Source: Hymenobacter gummosus (GTDB lineage: Bacteria > Bacteroidota > Bacteroidia > Cytophagales > Hymenobacteraceae). Taken from it: a DNA stretch of 64,000 bases. Below the pieces are notes generated by a model. It made no database searches. It was given only the letters and a program-made list of their open reading frames with translations, and was not told where the DNA came from. The translations under genes were made by a program, and so were the position numbers. The stretch spans positions 124,001-188,000 of the forward strand of contig NZ_RXOF01000013.1 of assembly GCF_003970915.1 (NCBI RefSeq), in the 5' to 3' direction. This document shows, piece after piece, positions 34,531 to 43,417 of this stretch. Position 1 is the stretch's first letter; each line of letters begins with the position of its first letter.

Positions 34531-34794
34531 GGCAGTAGGGTATGAGGTTGTGAGGGTAGGAGTTTACGAGTCGTCGCAGCGGCCGGCCATTGCGTGACCG
34601 GTCAATACATAACCCCAAAACTGGCTTATCAGTGCCGTTTTCGGCGTTTGCTGCAAACGAAAGGCCTGTTATTTTTCTTTCCTCGGTGGGTGATGTACCG
34701 CGACTCATCGGGCCCTTGGCAACGCTAGCCACCCAACCGGTTTGCGTCCGGCAAAGCTCATCCGCCACTGACCACTGCGGCCAATGCCGGTAGC

Positions 34795-35565
34795 TCAGGA
34801 TGCTTTACTGACGGCTTTGTCCTCGGCCACCAGCTCGGCCATGAACTGCCGCAGCAGCTGGGCCACTTCGCCGGGGGCTTCGAGCGGCAGCAGGTGGCCG
34901 GCACCCTCGATGAGGTGAAAGGTGGTTTTTTCGGCCAGGCACGGCAACAGCTCCCGTTGGTGCACCTGCGGGGGCAGCACAGCATCGGCGGTACCCGCTA
35001 TGAGGCACACGGGCACCTGCACCCGGGGCATGCGGGCGCAGAGGTCTTCCCGGCTACCCTGCAGCAGCCAGGCGTCCCAAGCGGCGCGACTGGTGCGCAG
35101 GTTGTCGGCCACTACCTGCTGGTGCAGCTCGTCGGCTAAGGGCCGGGCGGTGATTTTATTGAACGTTTCCTCAGCCGCTTCCGGGTCGCCGTGGCTGCCG
35201 AGGCTTTGCTGCCGCTCTTCTTCGGTCATGGGCTCGGGCGTGGGCGGCGACGGGCTGAGCAGCGCCAGGCCGCGCAGGCCGGCGGGCTGCCGGGCGGCCA
35301 GGGCCAGGGCAATCTTGCCGCCCATGCTGTGGCCGACCAGCACGTACTCCGTCAGCTGCCGCTGCGCAATCAGCGCTTCTACCTCGCTGGCGTAGGCTTC
35401 TACGGAATAGCCGCCCGTGGGCGCCGCCGCGTCGCCGAAGCCGCCGAGGTCGGGCGTGAGGCAGTGGCAGTCGACGCCAAGGTCGGCAGCTACGCCGTGC
35501 CACTCGCGGCCGGAGCCGGCCCAGTAGTGCAGGAAAACGAGGGAGAAAGGCGGGGCGGCGGGCAT
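34795..35565 (-). CDS. Alpha/beta fold hydrolase
   Basis: A 256-residue cytoplasmic hydrolase with the nucleophile elbow GHSMGG (S80), the acid in GTADAVLPP and the catalytic His in EGAGHLLP near residue 226. The start (PPFSLVFLHYWAGSGREW) includes the oxyanion strand. It resembles the broad group of esterases and haloperoxidase-like hydrolases; the substrate cannot be told. It stands alone, with 264 bases to the SRAP gene, in which I see nothing convincing. Confidence 0.85.
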   Translation of the reverse strand: MPAAPPFSLVFLHYWAGSGREWHGVAADLGVDCHCLTPDLGGFGDAAAPTGGYSVEAYASEVEALIAQRQLTEYVLVGHSMGGKIALALAARQPAGLRGLALLSPSPPTPEPMTEEERQQSLGSHGDPEAAEETFNKITARPLADELHQQVVADNLRTSRAAWDAWLLQGSREDLCARMPRVQVPVCLIAGTADAVLPPQVHQRELLPCLAEKTTFHLIEGAGHLLPLEAPGEVAQLLRQFMAELVAEDKAVSKAS

Positions 35566-35759
35566 AAACGAAGAAAAACGGACACCGAATTACTTACGCG
35601 AAACCGGCGGCCGGGTACAGGCGGCGGCTAGCCGTTTTCTGCCCCGGGGCCCGCTGGCACCGGTATTGACTCCGGCGGCCTTGCTTTTCGTGCGGCTTCC
35701 GGCCAGTTTCGGCGGTATAATTCTGGCTATCATTGACGTGCTCATCAACGCCCGCCCGT

Positions 35760-36677
35760 ATGGCCTCATCAGCTACTTCCCCCGCCTGGCCCGCCCTGCC
35801 GGCCGATTCCTGGACGGCCACGCGCCAAACCCTGCACATGTGGACGCAGATTGTGGGCAAGACGCGGCTGGCGCTGTCGTCCATGCTCAACCACTGGTGG
35901 CAGGTGCCGCTGTACGTGACGCCCCGCGGCCTCTCCACCGGCTCGATGCCCTACGCCGCCGGCGCCTGCGAGGTCGTATTCGATTTTCACCACCACGAGC
36001 TGCAGCTCTACACCAGCGACGGGGAGGTGCGGCGCATGGCCCTGGCGCCCCGCTCCGTCGCCGATTTCTACCGCGAATACCGCCAGTTGCTGCGCGCGGC
36101 GGGCGTAGCCGCGGCTATCTGGCCGGTGCCGGTAGAGGTGGAAGACGCCACCCCCTTCGCGCACGACCAGCACCACCACAGCTACGACGCCGACGCGGTG
36201 CAGCGCTTCTGGCGCATTCTGCTGGGGGCCGACCAGCTGCTGGGCGAGTTTCGCAGCCACTTCACCGGCAAGGTCAGCCCGGTGCATTTCTTCTGGGGCT
36301 CCTTCGATCTGGCCGTCACCCGCTTTTCGGGCCGACCGGCGCCCCCGCATCCCGGCGGCGTGCCCAACCTGGCCGATTGGGTAACGCGCGAGGCCTACTC
36401 GGCCGAAGTCAGCAGCGCGGGCTGGTGGCCGGGCGGCAACGGGCAGGAAGCCGCCTTCTACAGCTACGCCTACCCCTCGCCCCCCGGTTTCGGCGCGGCC
36501 GCCGTGCGCCCCGCGGCGGCTACGTTCAGCGAGCAGCTGGGCGAATTCCTGCTGCCCTACGAAGCCGTGCGCACCGCCCCCGATTCGCGGCAGCTGGTGC
36601 TGGATTTTCTGCAGAGCACCTACGAAGCCGCCGCCAACCTCGCCCACTGGGACCGGAAGCACTTGGAGCGCCACTGA
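35760..36677 (+). CDS. DUF5996 family protein
   Basis: This 305-residue protein belongs to the DUF5996 family, identified by ARQTLHMWTQIVGK-like sequence (here TRQTLHMWTQIVGKTRLALS), the NHWWQVPLYVTPRGLST block and HFFWGSFDLAVTRFSGR. No signal peptide is present. The family is widespread in soil bacteria and uncharacterised. I took the ATG at 35760 because the conserved part starts soon after it; the frame is open upstream to 35733. Confidence 0.85.
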   Translation: MASSATSPAWPALPADSWTATRQTLHMWTQIVGKTRLALSSMLNHWWQVPLYVTPRGLSTGSMPYAAGACEVVFDFHHHELQLYTSDGEVRRMALAPRSVADFYREYRQLLRAAGVAAAIWPVPVEVEDATPFAHDQHHHSYDADAVQRFWRILLGADQLLGEFRSHFTGKVSPVHFFWGSFDLAVTRFSGRPAPPHPGGVPNLADWVTREAYSAEVSSAGWWPGGNGQEAAFYSYAYPSPPGFGAAAVRPAAATFSEQLGEFLLPYEAVRTAPDSRQLVLDFLQSTYEAAANLAHWDRKHLERH

Positions 36678-36700
36678 GTTCGTTCATAAATTATGCACGT

Positions 36701-36877
36701 ATGCTGGACAAAATTGATAACCCAACTTCGCCCGCTAGGCCGATGACGCCAGAGGAATGGGATAATGCCCTGAAACAAGCAACTACCCCGGAAGAAATGA
36801 CCGCCTTGGCTTTGCAGATTCCTCCGGCCAAACCGGATGACCCGCCACGACCTGACTACGGAATAGAGCAAGGGTAG
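36701..36877 (+). CDS. Hypothetical small protein, 58 aa
   Basis: A 58-residue acidic, proline-rich ORF (MTPEEWDNALKQATTPEEMT in the middle, ending DYGIEQG) starts 23 bases after the DUF5996 stop. The composition looks protein-like and is less GC-rich than its surroundings, but there is no recognisable domain. It is convergent with oxyR, with stops 9 bases apart. Confidence 0.45.
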   Translation: MLDKIDNPTSPARPMTPEEWDNALKQATTPEEMTALALQIPPAKPDDPPRPDYGIEQG

Positions 36878-36886
36878 CCACACGAT

Positions 36887-37819
36887 CTACTTCCAGCGAA
36901 TCTTCTGCCCCGCGCCGCGGGCGTGCAGGCGCTCGGGGGTACGCTGTAGGATGATGTCGCGCAGAGTGGTGAGCAGGGGCAGCCGCACGAAGCTGTGGTG
37001 CACCACCAGGCTGACTTCGCGCACCGGCTCGGGCGCCACGAAGCGCTTGAGCATGGGGTTGCGGCCCAGTTCGTCGAGCACCGACAGCTCGGGAACCAGG
37101 GTATAGCCGTGGTTTTGGCGCACCAGCTGCTTGAGCGTTTCGATGGAGCCGCTTTCGTAGGTAAAAGGGCGCACATCGGTGGCCGCGGCGGGCGTGCAGA
37201 TGTTGAGCGTCTGCTGCCGGAAGCAGTGCCCCTGCTGCAGCAGCCACATATCGGGCGCCTGCAAATCCTGGGGGCTGATGTGCGGCTGGGCGTAGAGCGG
37301 GTGGCCCTCGGCGACGTAAGCCAGAAAGGGCTCTTCCAGCAACGGAATTTCCTGCAGGGCGCGGTCGTCGAGGGGCGTGACGAGCAGGCCTACGTCGAGC
37401 TGGTTGGCCTGCAGGCGCTGCACGATGTGCTCGGTTTGCAGTTCCTCCACCTGCACGCGCAGCTGCGGATGGCGCTGCACCAGCTCCAGCAGAAACAGCG
37501 GCACCAGGTAGGGCGCCAGCGTCGGAATGATGCCGAGGCGCAGCTCCCCCACCAGCTCACCCTTTTCCAGCTGTACCGCCTCGCGCAGCTGCTTCACGGC
37601 ACGCAGCACCTCGCGGGCGTGCTGCACCGCCTTGGCTCCTATGGCCGTCGGCTCGATGCCGCTTTTGGTGCGGTGAAACAGCAGCACGCCCAGCTCGTCT
37701 TCGAGCTTCTGCATCTGCATGCTGAGCGTGGGCTGGGTAACAAAGCACTTCTCGGCGGCCAGCACAAACTGCCGGTGCGTATCGAGGGCGACAAGGTATT
37801 CGAGCTGCTGCAGGGTCAT
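36887..37819 (-). CDS. oxyR: Hydrogen peroxide sensor OxyR (LysR family)
   Basis: The 310-residue LysR-type regulator has the N-terminal winged HTH (LEYLVALDTHRQFVLAAEKC and so on) and a C-terminal effector domain with C199 and C208 in GHCFRQQTLNIC, the same two positions that form the peroxide-sensing disulfide in E. coli OxyR. It is divergent from the catalase gene, and a box of OxyR type lies in the 235 bases between them, so it probably activates the catalase and controls itself. Length is normal for the family. Confidence 0.93.
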   Translation of the reverse strand: MTLQQLEYLVALDTHRQFVLAAEKCFVTQPTLSMQMQKLEDELGVLLFHRTKSGIEPTAIGAKAVQHAREVLRAVKQLREAVQLEKGELVGELRLGIIPTLAPYLVPLFLLELVQRHPQLRVQVEELQTEHIVQRLQANQLDVGLLVTPLDDRALQEIPLLEEPFLAYVAEGHPLYAQPHISPQDLQAPDMWLLQQGHCFRQQTLNICTPAAATDVRPFTYESGSIETLKQLVRQNHGYTLVPELSVLDELGRNPMLKRFVAPEPVREVSLVVHHSFVRLPLLTTLRDIILQRTPERLHARGAGQKIRWK

Positions 37820-37953
37820 CAGTGGGTAGTCTTGGAGCGGTCATCCCGGGCTCAGCGCAGGACCTTCTCACGTTAGCGCAAACTGTTCACGCTTGGAAAG
37901 ACCTGCGCCTCGCTCAGGATGATGGCAGTAGTACGCAGGCAAAAATAACACCC

Positions 37954-37968
37954 ATAGACAAATACTAT
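37954..37968. promoter_or_regulatory. Candidate OxyR-binding site
   Basis: ATAG and CTAT separated by 7 bases (37954-37957 and 37965-37968) match the OxyR half-site pattern ATAG-N7-CTAT. More ATAA and CTAT elements follow within 20 bases, but not with perfect spacing. It lies in the AT-rich part of the oxyR-catalase intergenic region, 87 bases before the catalase start. Confidence 0.6.
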
Positions 37969-38054
37969 ACAATTATAAAAACTATCGATTTTATTGATAA
38001 ATATCAAACCAGCACTTTTGTGGCACCTCCACCATTGAATCAACGCTGACTACG

Positions 38055-39563
38055 ATGTCCGAAAACCAGAATCCGAACCGCCTGACCACCGCCGCCGGCC
38101 GCCCCATCTGGGACAACCAAAACTCGCAGACCGCCGGGCCGCGCGGGCCGGTGCTGCTGCAGGACTACCTGCTGCACGAAAAGCTGGCTCACTTCAACCG
38201 GGAGCGGATTCCGGAGCGCGTGGTGCACGCCAAGGGCTCCGGCGCCTACGGTACGTTCACCGTCACCCAGGACCTGACCAAGTTTACCCGCGCCAAGCTG
38301 TTTGCAGCAGTGGGCAAGCAAACGCGCGTGTTTCTGCGCTTCAGCACCGTGGGCGGCGAAAAGGGCTCGGCCGATACCGAGCGTGACCCGCGCGGTTTCG
38401 CGGTGAAGTTTTACACCGAGGACGGCAACTGGGATTTGGTGGGCAACAACACGCCCGTGTTCTTCGTGAAGGACCCGGTGAAGTTCCCCGACTTCATTCA
38501 CACCCAGAAGCGCGACCCGCAGACCAACACCAAGAGCCCCAACGCCATGTGGGACTTCTGGAGCCTGAATCCGGAGTCGCTGCACCAGGTACTGATTCTG
38601 ATGTCGGACCGCGGCACGCCCTACGGCTACCGCCACATGCACGGCTTCGGCTCCCACACCTTCTCGTTTATCAACCACGACAACGAGCGGTTTTACGTCA
38701 AGTTCCACTTTCTCACCCAGCAGGGCATTAAGAACTTCACGGCCCAGGAAGCTACCGAAATGAAGGGCCTTGACCCGGATTTCGCCCAGCGCGACCTGTT
38801 CGAGGCCATCGAGAAAGGCGACTTCCCGCGCTGGACCTTGTCGGTGCAGCTGATGCCGGCGGCCGACGCGGCAACCTACCGCATCAACCCCTTCGACCTC
38901 ACCAAGGTGTGGCCCCACGCCGACTACCCGCTGCAGGAGCTGGGCGTGCTGGAGCTGAACGAAAACCCGGTGAACTACCACGCCCACGTGGAGCAGGCCG
39001 CCTTCGCCCCGGCCCATGTGGTCGACGGCATCGGCTACTCGCCCGATACGATGCTGCAGGGCCGCCTGCTGGGCTACCCCGATGCCCAGCGCTACCGCCT
39101 GGGGACCAACTACGAGCACCTGCCCGTGAACCGCTGCCCCTACGGTTTCTCGAACTACCAGCGCGACGGGCAGATGGCCCTGGGCGACAACGGCGGCAGC
39201 GGCCCGAACTACTTCCCCAACTCCTTCGACGGCCCGCAGGAAGACGCCACGGTGGGTGAGCCGGTCGAGGAGCTGTTTGGCCCGGCCGCGCGCTACGACC
39301 GCAACGCCCCCGGCGAAAACGACCATTACTCGCAGCCCGGCGCCCTGTTCCGCCTGATGACGCCCGAGGCCCAGCGCAGCACCATCGAGAACATCGTAGG
39401 CGCCATGAGCGGCGTGAGCGGCCCCAAGCGCGACGAGATTCTGCAGCGCCAGCTCTGCCACTGGTTCCGCGCCGATATCGGTCTGGGCATGGCCGTAGCG
39501 CAGGGCCTGGGCCTGAATATCAGCATGCCGGCCCACCACGCACCCGCCGAGGCGACGGTGTAA
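38055..39563 (+). CDS. Catalase (monofunctional haem type)
   Basis: A 502-residue haem catalase of the small-subunit clade. The active-site His is H58 in [12 protein letters not shown], Asn is in NNTPVFF (about 131), and the proximal haem Tyr is Y341 in [19 protein letters not shown] and the NADPH-binding region ([13 protein letters not shown]) are in order. It turns hydrogen peroxide into water and oxygen in the cytoplasm. Expression should be induced through the divergent OxyR. A strong hairpin follows the stop. Confidence 0.95.
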   Translation: MSENQNPNRLTTAAGRPIWDNQNSQTAGPRGPVLLQDYLLHEKLAHFNRERIPERVVHAKGSGAYGTFTVTQDLTKFTRAKLFAAVGKQTRVFLRFSTVGGEKGSADTERDPRGFAVKFYTEDGNWDLVGNNTPVFFVKDPVKFPDFIHTQKRDPQTNTKSPNAMWDFWSLNPESLHQVLILMSDRGTPYGYRHMHGFGSHTFSFINHDNERFYVKFHFLTQQGIKNFTAQEATEMKGLDPDFAQRDLFEAIEKGDFPRWTLSVQLMPAADAATYRINPFDLTKVWPHADYPLQELGVLELNENPVNYHAHVEQAAFAPAHVVDGIGYSPDTMLQGRLLGYPDAQRYRLGTNYEHLPVNRCPYGFSNYQRDGQMALGDNGGSGPNYFPNSFDGPQEDATVGEPVEELFGPAARYDRNAPGENDHYSQPGALFRLMTPEAQRSTIENIVGAMSGVSGPKRDEILQRQLCHWFRADIGLGMAVAQGLGLNISMPAHHAPAEATV

Positions 39564-39583
39564 AGCAGCAGACGCTACCAGCC

Positions 39584-39621
39584 GACAAAGCCGGCCCCAC
39601 CTCAGTGGGGCCGGCTTTGTC
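39584..39621 (+). terminator. Catalase gene terminator
   Basis: A 17-base perfect stem (39584-39600 with 39605-39621) with a 4-base loop, 20 bases after the stop. Confidence 0.8.
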
Positions 39622-39806
39622 GTTCCTGTCCGAATAGGATTGTCGGCAGACAGGCAAACTGCCCGGGCACGATTGTCTTGTTCGATGTCAAATGCCTGGA
39701 ACGCAAGGAGGAGCTGCCGGCTGCCTCCCACGCGACGACGATTCGCTTGTGGCAATACAACGTCGGTGCCTCGCGGGGCTCGACATAACAACCTGATGAT
39801 TGCGCA

Positions 39807-39846
39807 ACAAAAAAGGCCCGGCTTGGAGAAGCCGGGCCTTTTTTGT
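39807..39846 (-). terminator. Terminator of the T9SS cargo gene
   Basis: An 18-base stem (39807-39824 with 39829-39846) that has A/T runs on both ends, so it can act in both directions. It lies 28 bases past the stop of the minus-strand gene at 39875. Confidence 0.85.
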
Positions 39847-39874
39847 GGTCAGCGGCGCTAAGCCGCCGGGTAGC

Positions 39875-41830
39875 TTATTCTACTACCACTTGCTTGGTGG
39901 CCATTTGGCTGCCAGCTTGTACGCGCAGGGTGTACAGGCCTTTGGCCAGGCTGCTCACGTTTACTTCGGCGTTGGTGCCAGCGGCGTTCAGCTGCACCGA
40001 GCGGGTCAGCACCTGCTGGCCGAGGTTGTTCAGCAGGCTCACCTGCGCCGTGCGCTCGTTGGCAATAGCCGGCAGGCTTACCGTGAACTTGCCGTCGACG
40101 GCCGGGTTCGGGAACACGTTCAGCAGACCAGCGCCCAGCTCTTCACGCTTGGCCGTGTTGGGGCCCAGGGCCAGTTCCACAGCAATACGGGTGCGCAGCG
40201 TGGTGGTGTTGACCAGGGTCCAGGCGCCGGTAGCGGAAGTCTGGAAGTAGAACGTAGAGGGACGCAGCGGGTCTTCCGACTGGTAGGCCAAGCCCAGCGG
40301 GCCGGTCAGTTCGCGGAACACCACGAAGAAGTCACCAGCCGGAACCGCTACGTTGGGTACCGACACGTCCGACGTAATCGGAGTCGCAGCTACCGTGGGG
40401 CGCGTCAGCGTCGGCGAGCTGTACAGGACGGTGCCCGAAGGCGTATTGCCGGTACCGCCAGCCGTTACCAGGTCGATGCGGTAGGTGCTGCCAGCCGTAC
40501 CTGCACCGGTGAAGGTGGGCTTAATGCTGTTTACAACGGTGGGCGTGAGGGTGTTGAAGCGCACGGCCAGCGAGCCACCGAACGGGGCGCTAAGGCTCAC
40601 GCTGATGCTACCCGCAAAAGTCGTCGCCGGATTGTCCTCCGTGTACGCGAGGCGGCTGGTCGATACGTTCTGGGTAAACGTCTTGGTGTTGTTGGACGCC
40701 ACGTCGTCGTTCGGCACGCTCACGTTCAGCGTGTTCACGCCGGAAGTAGTCAGCGGGTAAGCCGGGAACGAAACGAGGGTGGAAGCCCCCGAAGCCAGCG
40801 TGGGAATCGTTACCGGGCTGTTGACGGTATTGGCACCGGCCACCGTCAGCGTTACCTGCACGTTGGTTTTGGTGGTGGCGCTGTTGTTGGTCACCAGTGC
40901 TTGTACTACGTGCGCCGGAATGTAGGTCGAGGAAACCTGCCCCAGCGAATAGATGGCGTTAACCGCAATGTCATTGGCGGGCAGCACGGCCGGCGCGAAG
41001 CGGTAAGTACGGCCGAGGTCGGCGGGCGCCGAGCGGCGGTAGTTGTGCGTGCTGGCAGCATACTCGCCGGTGATGAACACCGTCGTCGACCAGGCAGCGG
41101 CCGAAGAGGTTTTGTTGGCCAGCACGGTCTGCCCGGTGCTGCTACCCGAGCCTTTGATGCCCACGGTGGGGAAACGAACCCCATCGGCACCGGTAGTAGC
41201 GGCTACGGTCGGGCCGTACACAAACTCGATGTTGTTGGTAGTTTCGTAGAGCTTCAACTGAAAGTTGAAGCTATCAAACTGCGCAGCGGCGCTGGTGCTG
41301 GCCTTGTCGCGCACATTTTTCCACTGAATGGTGCACACGCGGTTGGGCGCCGTGCCGGTGGTAGCCACGCGGTACTCAGCCCCGCCAGCAGCGGTACCGG
41401 CTTCCAGGTCAAAATTGAAGGGAGCCAACAGATTTACGTCAGCCGGGTTAGTGCTGCCGATGGGGTCCACTCCGCTGCCGACAGGTTGGCCCGATTCAAA
41501 AGCACCAAACATATTGGCGGCCGACGGGGCGGCGGTGCCGAGGCGGATGAGGCCGTTGGTGTTCAGCACGAAATTCGTGAAGGCAGCACCGTTGTAGTTG
41601 AACGTGAAGCCAATGGGCGTAGCGGCCGAGTTGGCGTCGTCGTTGTTGGCCGTGGTAATGGCCGTGCCGTTCGTGCCGAGGTCGGTGTAGGTGCCGGTTA
41701 CGTTCGTGGCCGTGGCCGGAGTGTAGTTCAGCCCCTGTGCGTGCGCCTCGTTCAGCGACAACAGGCCCAGGGCGACAAGCGGCAACCACCGGCTAGCTCG
41801 GACCAAGCGGTTGGGTAAGGTTTTCTGCAT
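39875..41830 (-). CDS. T9SS type A sorting domain protein with CARDB-like region
   Basis: A 651-residue secreted protein. Residues 1-31 form a signal peptide (WLPLVALGLLSLNEAHAQ). The N-terminal 250 residues are beta-rich with a lectin-like feel (FNYNGAAFTNFVLNTNGLIRL). A CARDB-like segment follows (DIAVNAIYSLGQVSS onward, about 280-390). The last 80 residues are a T9SS type A sorting domain (LLNVFPNPAVDGKFTVSL to the end, GSQMATKQVVVE). It should go to the cell surface. The function beyond binding or adhesion is unknown. Confidence 0.88.
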   Translation of the reverse strand: MQKTLPNRLVRASRWLPLVALGLLSLNEAHAQGLNYTPATATNVTGTYTDLGTNGTAITTANNDDANSAATPIGFTFNYNGAAFTNFVLNTNGLIRLGTAAPSAANMFGAFESGQPVGSGVDPIGSTNPADVNLLAPFNFDLEAGTAAGGAEYRVATTGTAPNRVCTIQWKNVRDKASTSAAAQFDSFNFQLKLYETTNNIEFVYGPTVAATTGADGVRFPTVGIKGSGSSTGQTVLANKTSSAAAWSTTVFITGEYAASTHNYRRSAPADLGRTYRFAPAVLPANDIAVNAIYSLGQVSSTYIPAHVVQALVTNNSATTKTNVQVTLTVAGANTVNSPVTIPTLASGASTLVSFPAYPLTTSGVNTLNVSVPNDDVASNNTKTFTQNVSTSRLAYTEDNPATTFAGSISVSLSAPFGGSLAVRFNTLTPTVVNSIKPTFTGAGTAGSTYRIDLVTAGGTGNTPSGTVLYSSPTLTRPTVAATPITSDVSVPNVAVPAGDFFVVFRELTGPLGLAYQSEDPLRPSTFYFQTSATGAWTLVNTTTLRTRIAVELALGPNTAKREELGAGLLNVFPNPAVDGKFTVSLPAIANERTAQVSLLNNLGQQVLTRSVQLNAAGTNAEVNVSSLAKGLYTLRVQAGSQMATKQVVVE

Positions 41831-41933
41831 AAGAAGGGAAAAAAGAAGTGAAAAGTTGTGGGGGAGCCCTCGCGCCAGGCAAGGCCGCCACTAAAGTGCG
41901 AAAAAAGGCTGAAAGGATGCTTACGAATATCCG

Positions 41934-43271
41934 TTAGATGTCGACTTTCAGCGCGGCGGGCCGGGGCGATATTTCAAATAGCTCGCCGTGGGGCACCATC
42001 GTAATCTGCCCAAACTCCCGAATCATCATCTTGTAGCTCTCCCCCACGGACCGGATTTTGCGGTCCAGATCGTAGAGGCCGCAGGGGTTGACGGCCAGGC
42101 GCCGCTCGGCCAGGCTCACGTCCCAGTCGAGCTGATCGAGCAGGCTGTACCAGGTGAAGCCGACCACCGGCACGCCGTCCTGGCGGATGCGCGTGACGTT
42201 GACCCACTGCTTCCAGAGCCAGCATTCGGCCTCTTTGGCATTGAAGGTGTTGGTTTCGGTGTGGAATACGGGCTTGCGGTAACGCTCGTAGTACTGGCGC
42301 GTCATGGTGTACCAGCCCAGCACGTCCTCGGCCGAGCACCAGTTGCCGTCGGGCTTGATGATGCGCTCATTGCGGCCGTAGTAGTCGTTGCCCATGATTT
42401 GGTAGCCGGGCGGCTCGCCGGCCATAAACCACTGCAGCTCCTCGCGGGTGAGGCCGTTGTCGAGGCAGTAGAGCAGCACTTCCGCGTCGATGGTGTGGGC
42501 GTAAAGCAGGTCCAGGGACAGGAAGCGCAACTTGTTGGTCAGGCGGATTTCGGGGCTCTGCACGGCGCGCATCTCGTGGATGTACTCGGCCGACTCGCTC
42601 TGCACAATCACGCAGTCGGGCCGGTACTTGGCAATCTGCTGGTTGCCCATGATGCTGGCCGCCGTGATGTGCTTCATGGCGGTGATGAATGCCCGGTCGT
42701 CCTTGAGCTGCTCGTTCCAGATGCCGTCCTTGGCCGAGGCGCGGGCCGTCACGTAGATTTCGTTGACGGGCGTGTAGAAGCGCACCCAGGGGTAGCGCCG
42801 GGCCACCGCCCCGCAATACTCGGCGAAGTGCACCGGCAGCTCGGGGTTCTGGAAGTTGCCCACCCAGTCGGGCACGCCGAAGTGCATCAGATCCAGAATG
42901 GGCGTGAGGCCCAGGCGCTGGATTTCGGCCATGGCCAGGTCGGCAAACTCCCAGTCGTAGCGGCCCGGGCCCTTGTGAATCTTGTAGTAGGGCAGGTTGT
43001 AGCGCAACACCTTCAGGCCCAGCTCCCGCACCAGGCCCAGGTCTTCCTTGTACCGCTCGTAGTGGTAGCTTTCGGCCAGCTGGTCGCGGCGGGTGCGGCC
43101 GTGGTCGATGGTGGGGTACGAGCACTCGATGCCGGTGGCAAACATGAAGTTGCTGGGCGAGCCGGTGGGCAGCCCGCGGCCGTCGTGGCCGGCCGCGCCG
43201 CCGTACTCGTCGCCGGCGTAGTTGCCGTCGCCGAAGCTGGCTTTGATGTGGGAAAGGAAGTTTTTGGACAT
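41934..43271 (-). CDS. Glycoside hydrolase family 1-like protein
   Basis: A 445-residue protein of the GH1/GH-A clan: the acid/base Glu is E171 in the motif TPVNEIY, and the nucleophile Glu is likely E339 in HTETN. The first 40 residues (NYAGDEYGGAAGHDGRG) are Gly/Asp-rich and unlike classical beta-glucosidases. No signal peptide is present, so it acts in the cytoplasm or leaves by another route. The substrate is probably a beta-glycoside but is not known. It is next to a GMC oxidoreductase, with an inverted repeat between them. Confidence 0.8.
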   Translation of the reverse strand: MSKNFLSHIKASFGDGNYAGDEYGGAAGHDGRGLPTGSPSNFMFATGIECSYPTIDHGRTRRDQLAESYHYERYKEDLGLVRELGLKVLRYNLPYYKIHKGPGRYDWEFADLAMAEIQRLGLTPILDLMHFGVPDWVGNFQNPELPVHFAEYCGAVARRYPWVRFYTPVNEIYVTARASAKDGIWNEQLKDDRAFITAMKHITAASIMGNQQIAKYRPDCVIVQSESAEYIHEMRAVQSPEIRLTNKLRFLSLDLLYAHTIDAEVLLYCLDNGLTREELQWFMAGEPPGYQIMGNDYYGRNERIIKPDGNWCSAEDVLGWYTMTRQYYERYRKPVFHTETNTFNAKEAECWLWKQWVNVTRIRQDGVPVVGFTWYSLLDQLDWDVSLAERRLAVNPCGLYDLDRKIRSVGESYKMMIREFGQITMVPHGELFEISPRPAALKVDI

Positions 43272-43304
43272 GGAGGTGTGGTGGTTGCGGCGGCATTTTA
43301 TCCT

Positions 43305-43408
43305 CTGTCATCCTGAGCAAAGCGAAGGACCTTGTCACGTCTGATAGTAACTATCTGACGCTTGCCGTTCTTCGGTGATAAGGTCCTTCGCTCTGCTCAG
43401 GATGACAG
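43305..43408. repeat. 29-bp inverted repeat (TCATCCTGAGC type)
   Basis: Arms 43305-43333 and 43380-43408 are complementary with one mismatch; the 46-base spacer contains a weaker inner dyad. It lies between the GH1 and GMC genes and belongs to the same family as 12639, 19085 and 59783. Confidence 0.85.
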
Positions 43409-43417
43409 ACGGGGTCA

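Larger units (their letters stand above)
39564..39874. other. Intergenic region between convergent genes with two hairpins
   Basis: This gap between the catalase and a minus-strand T9SS cargo gene carries two terminator-like hairpins (annotated separately) and about 180 bases between them in which I see no gene. Confidence 0.5.

Noticed and set aside
34475-34793. Short ORFs in the gap between SRAP and hydrolase genes
   Set aside because: Unconvincing composition on both strands and no conserved motif.
39640-39861. 73-codon plus-strand ORF between catalase and the T9SS gene
   Set aside because: Arg/Ser/Ala-rich translation, runs through the terminator, no domain.
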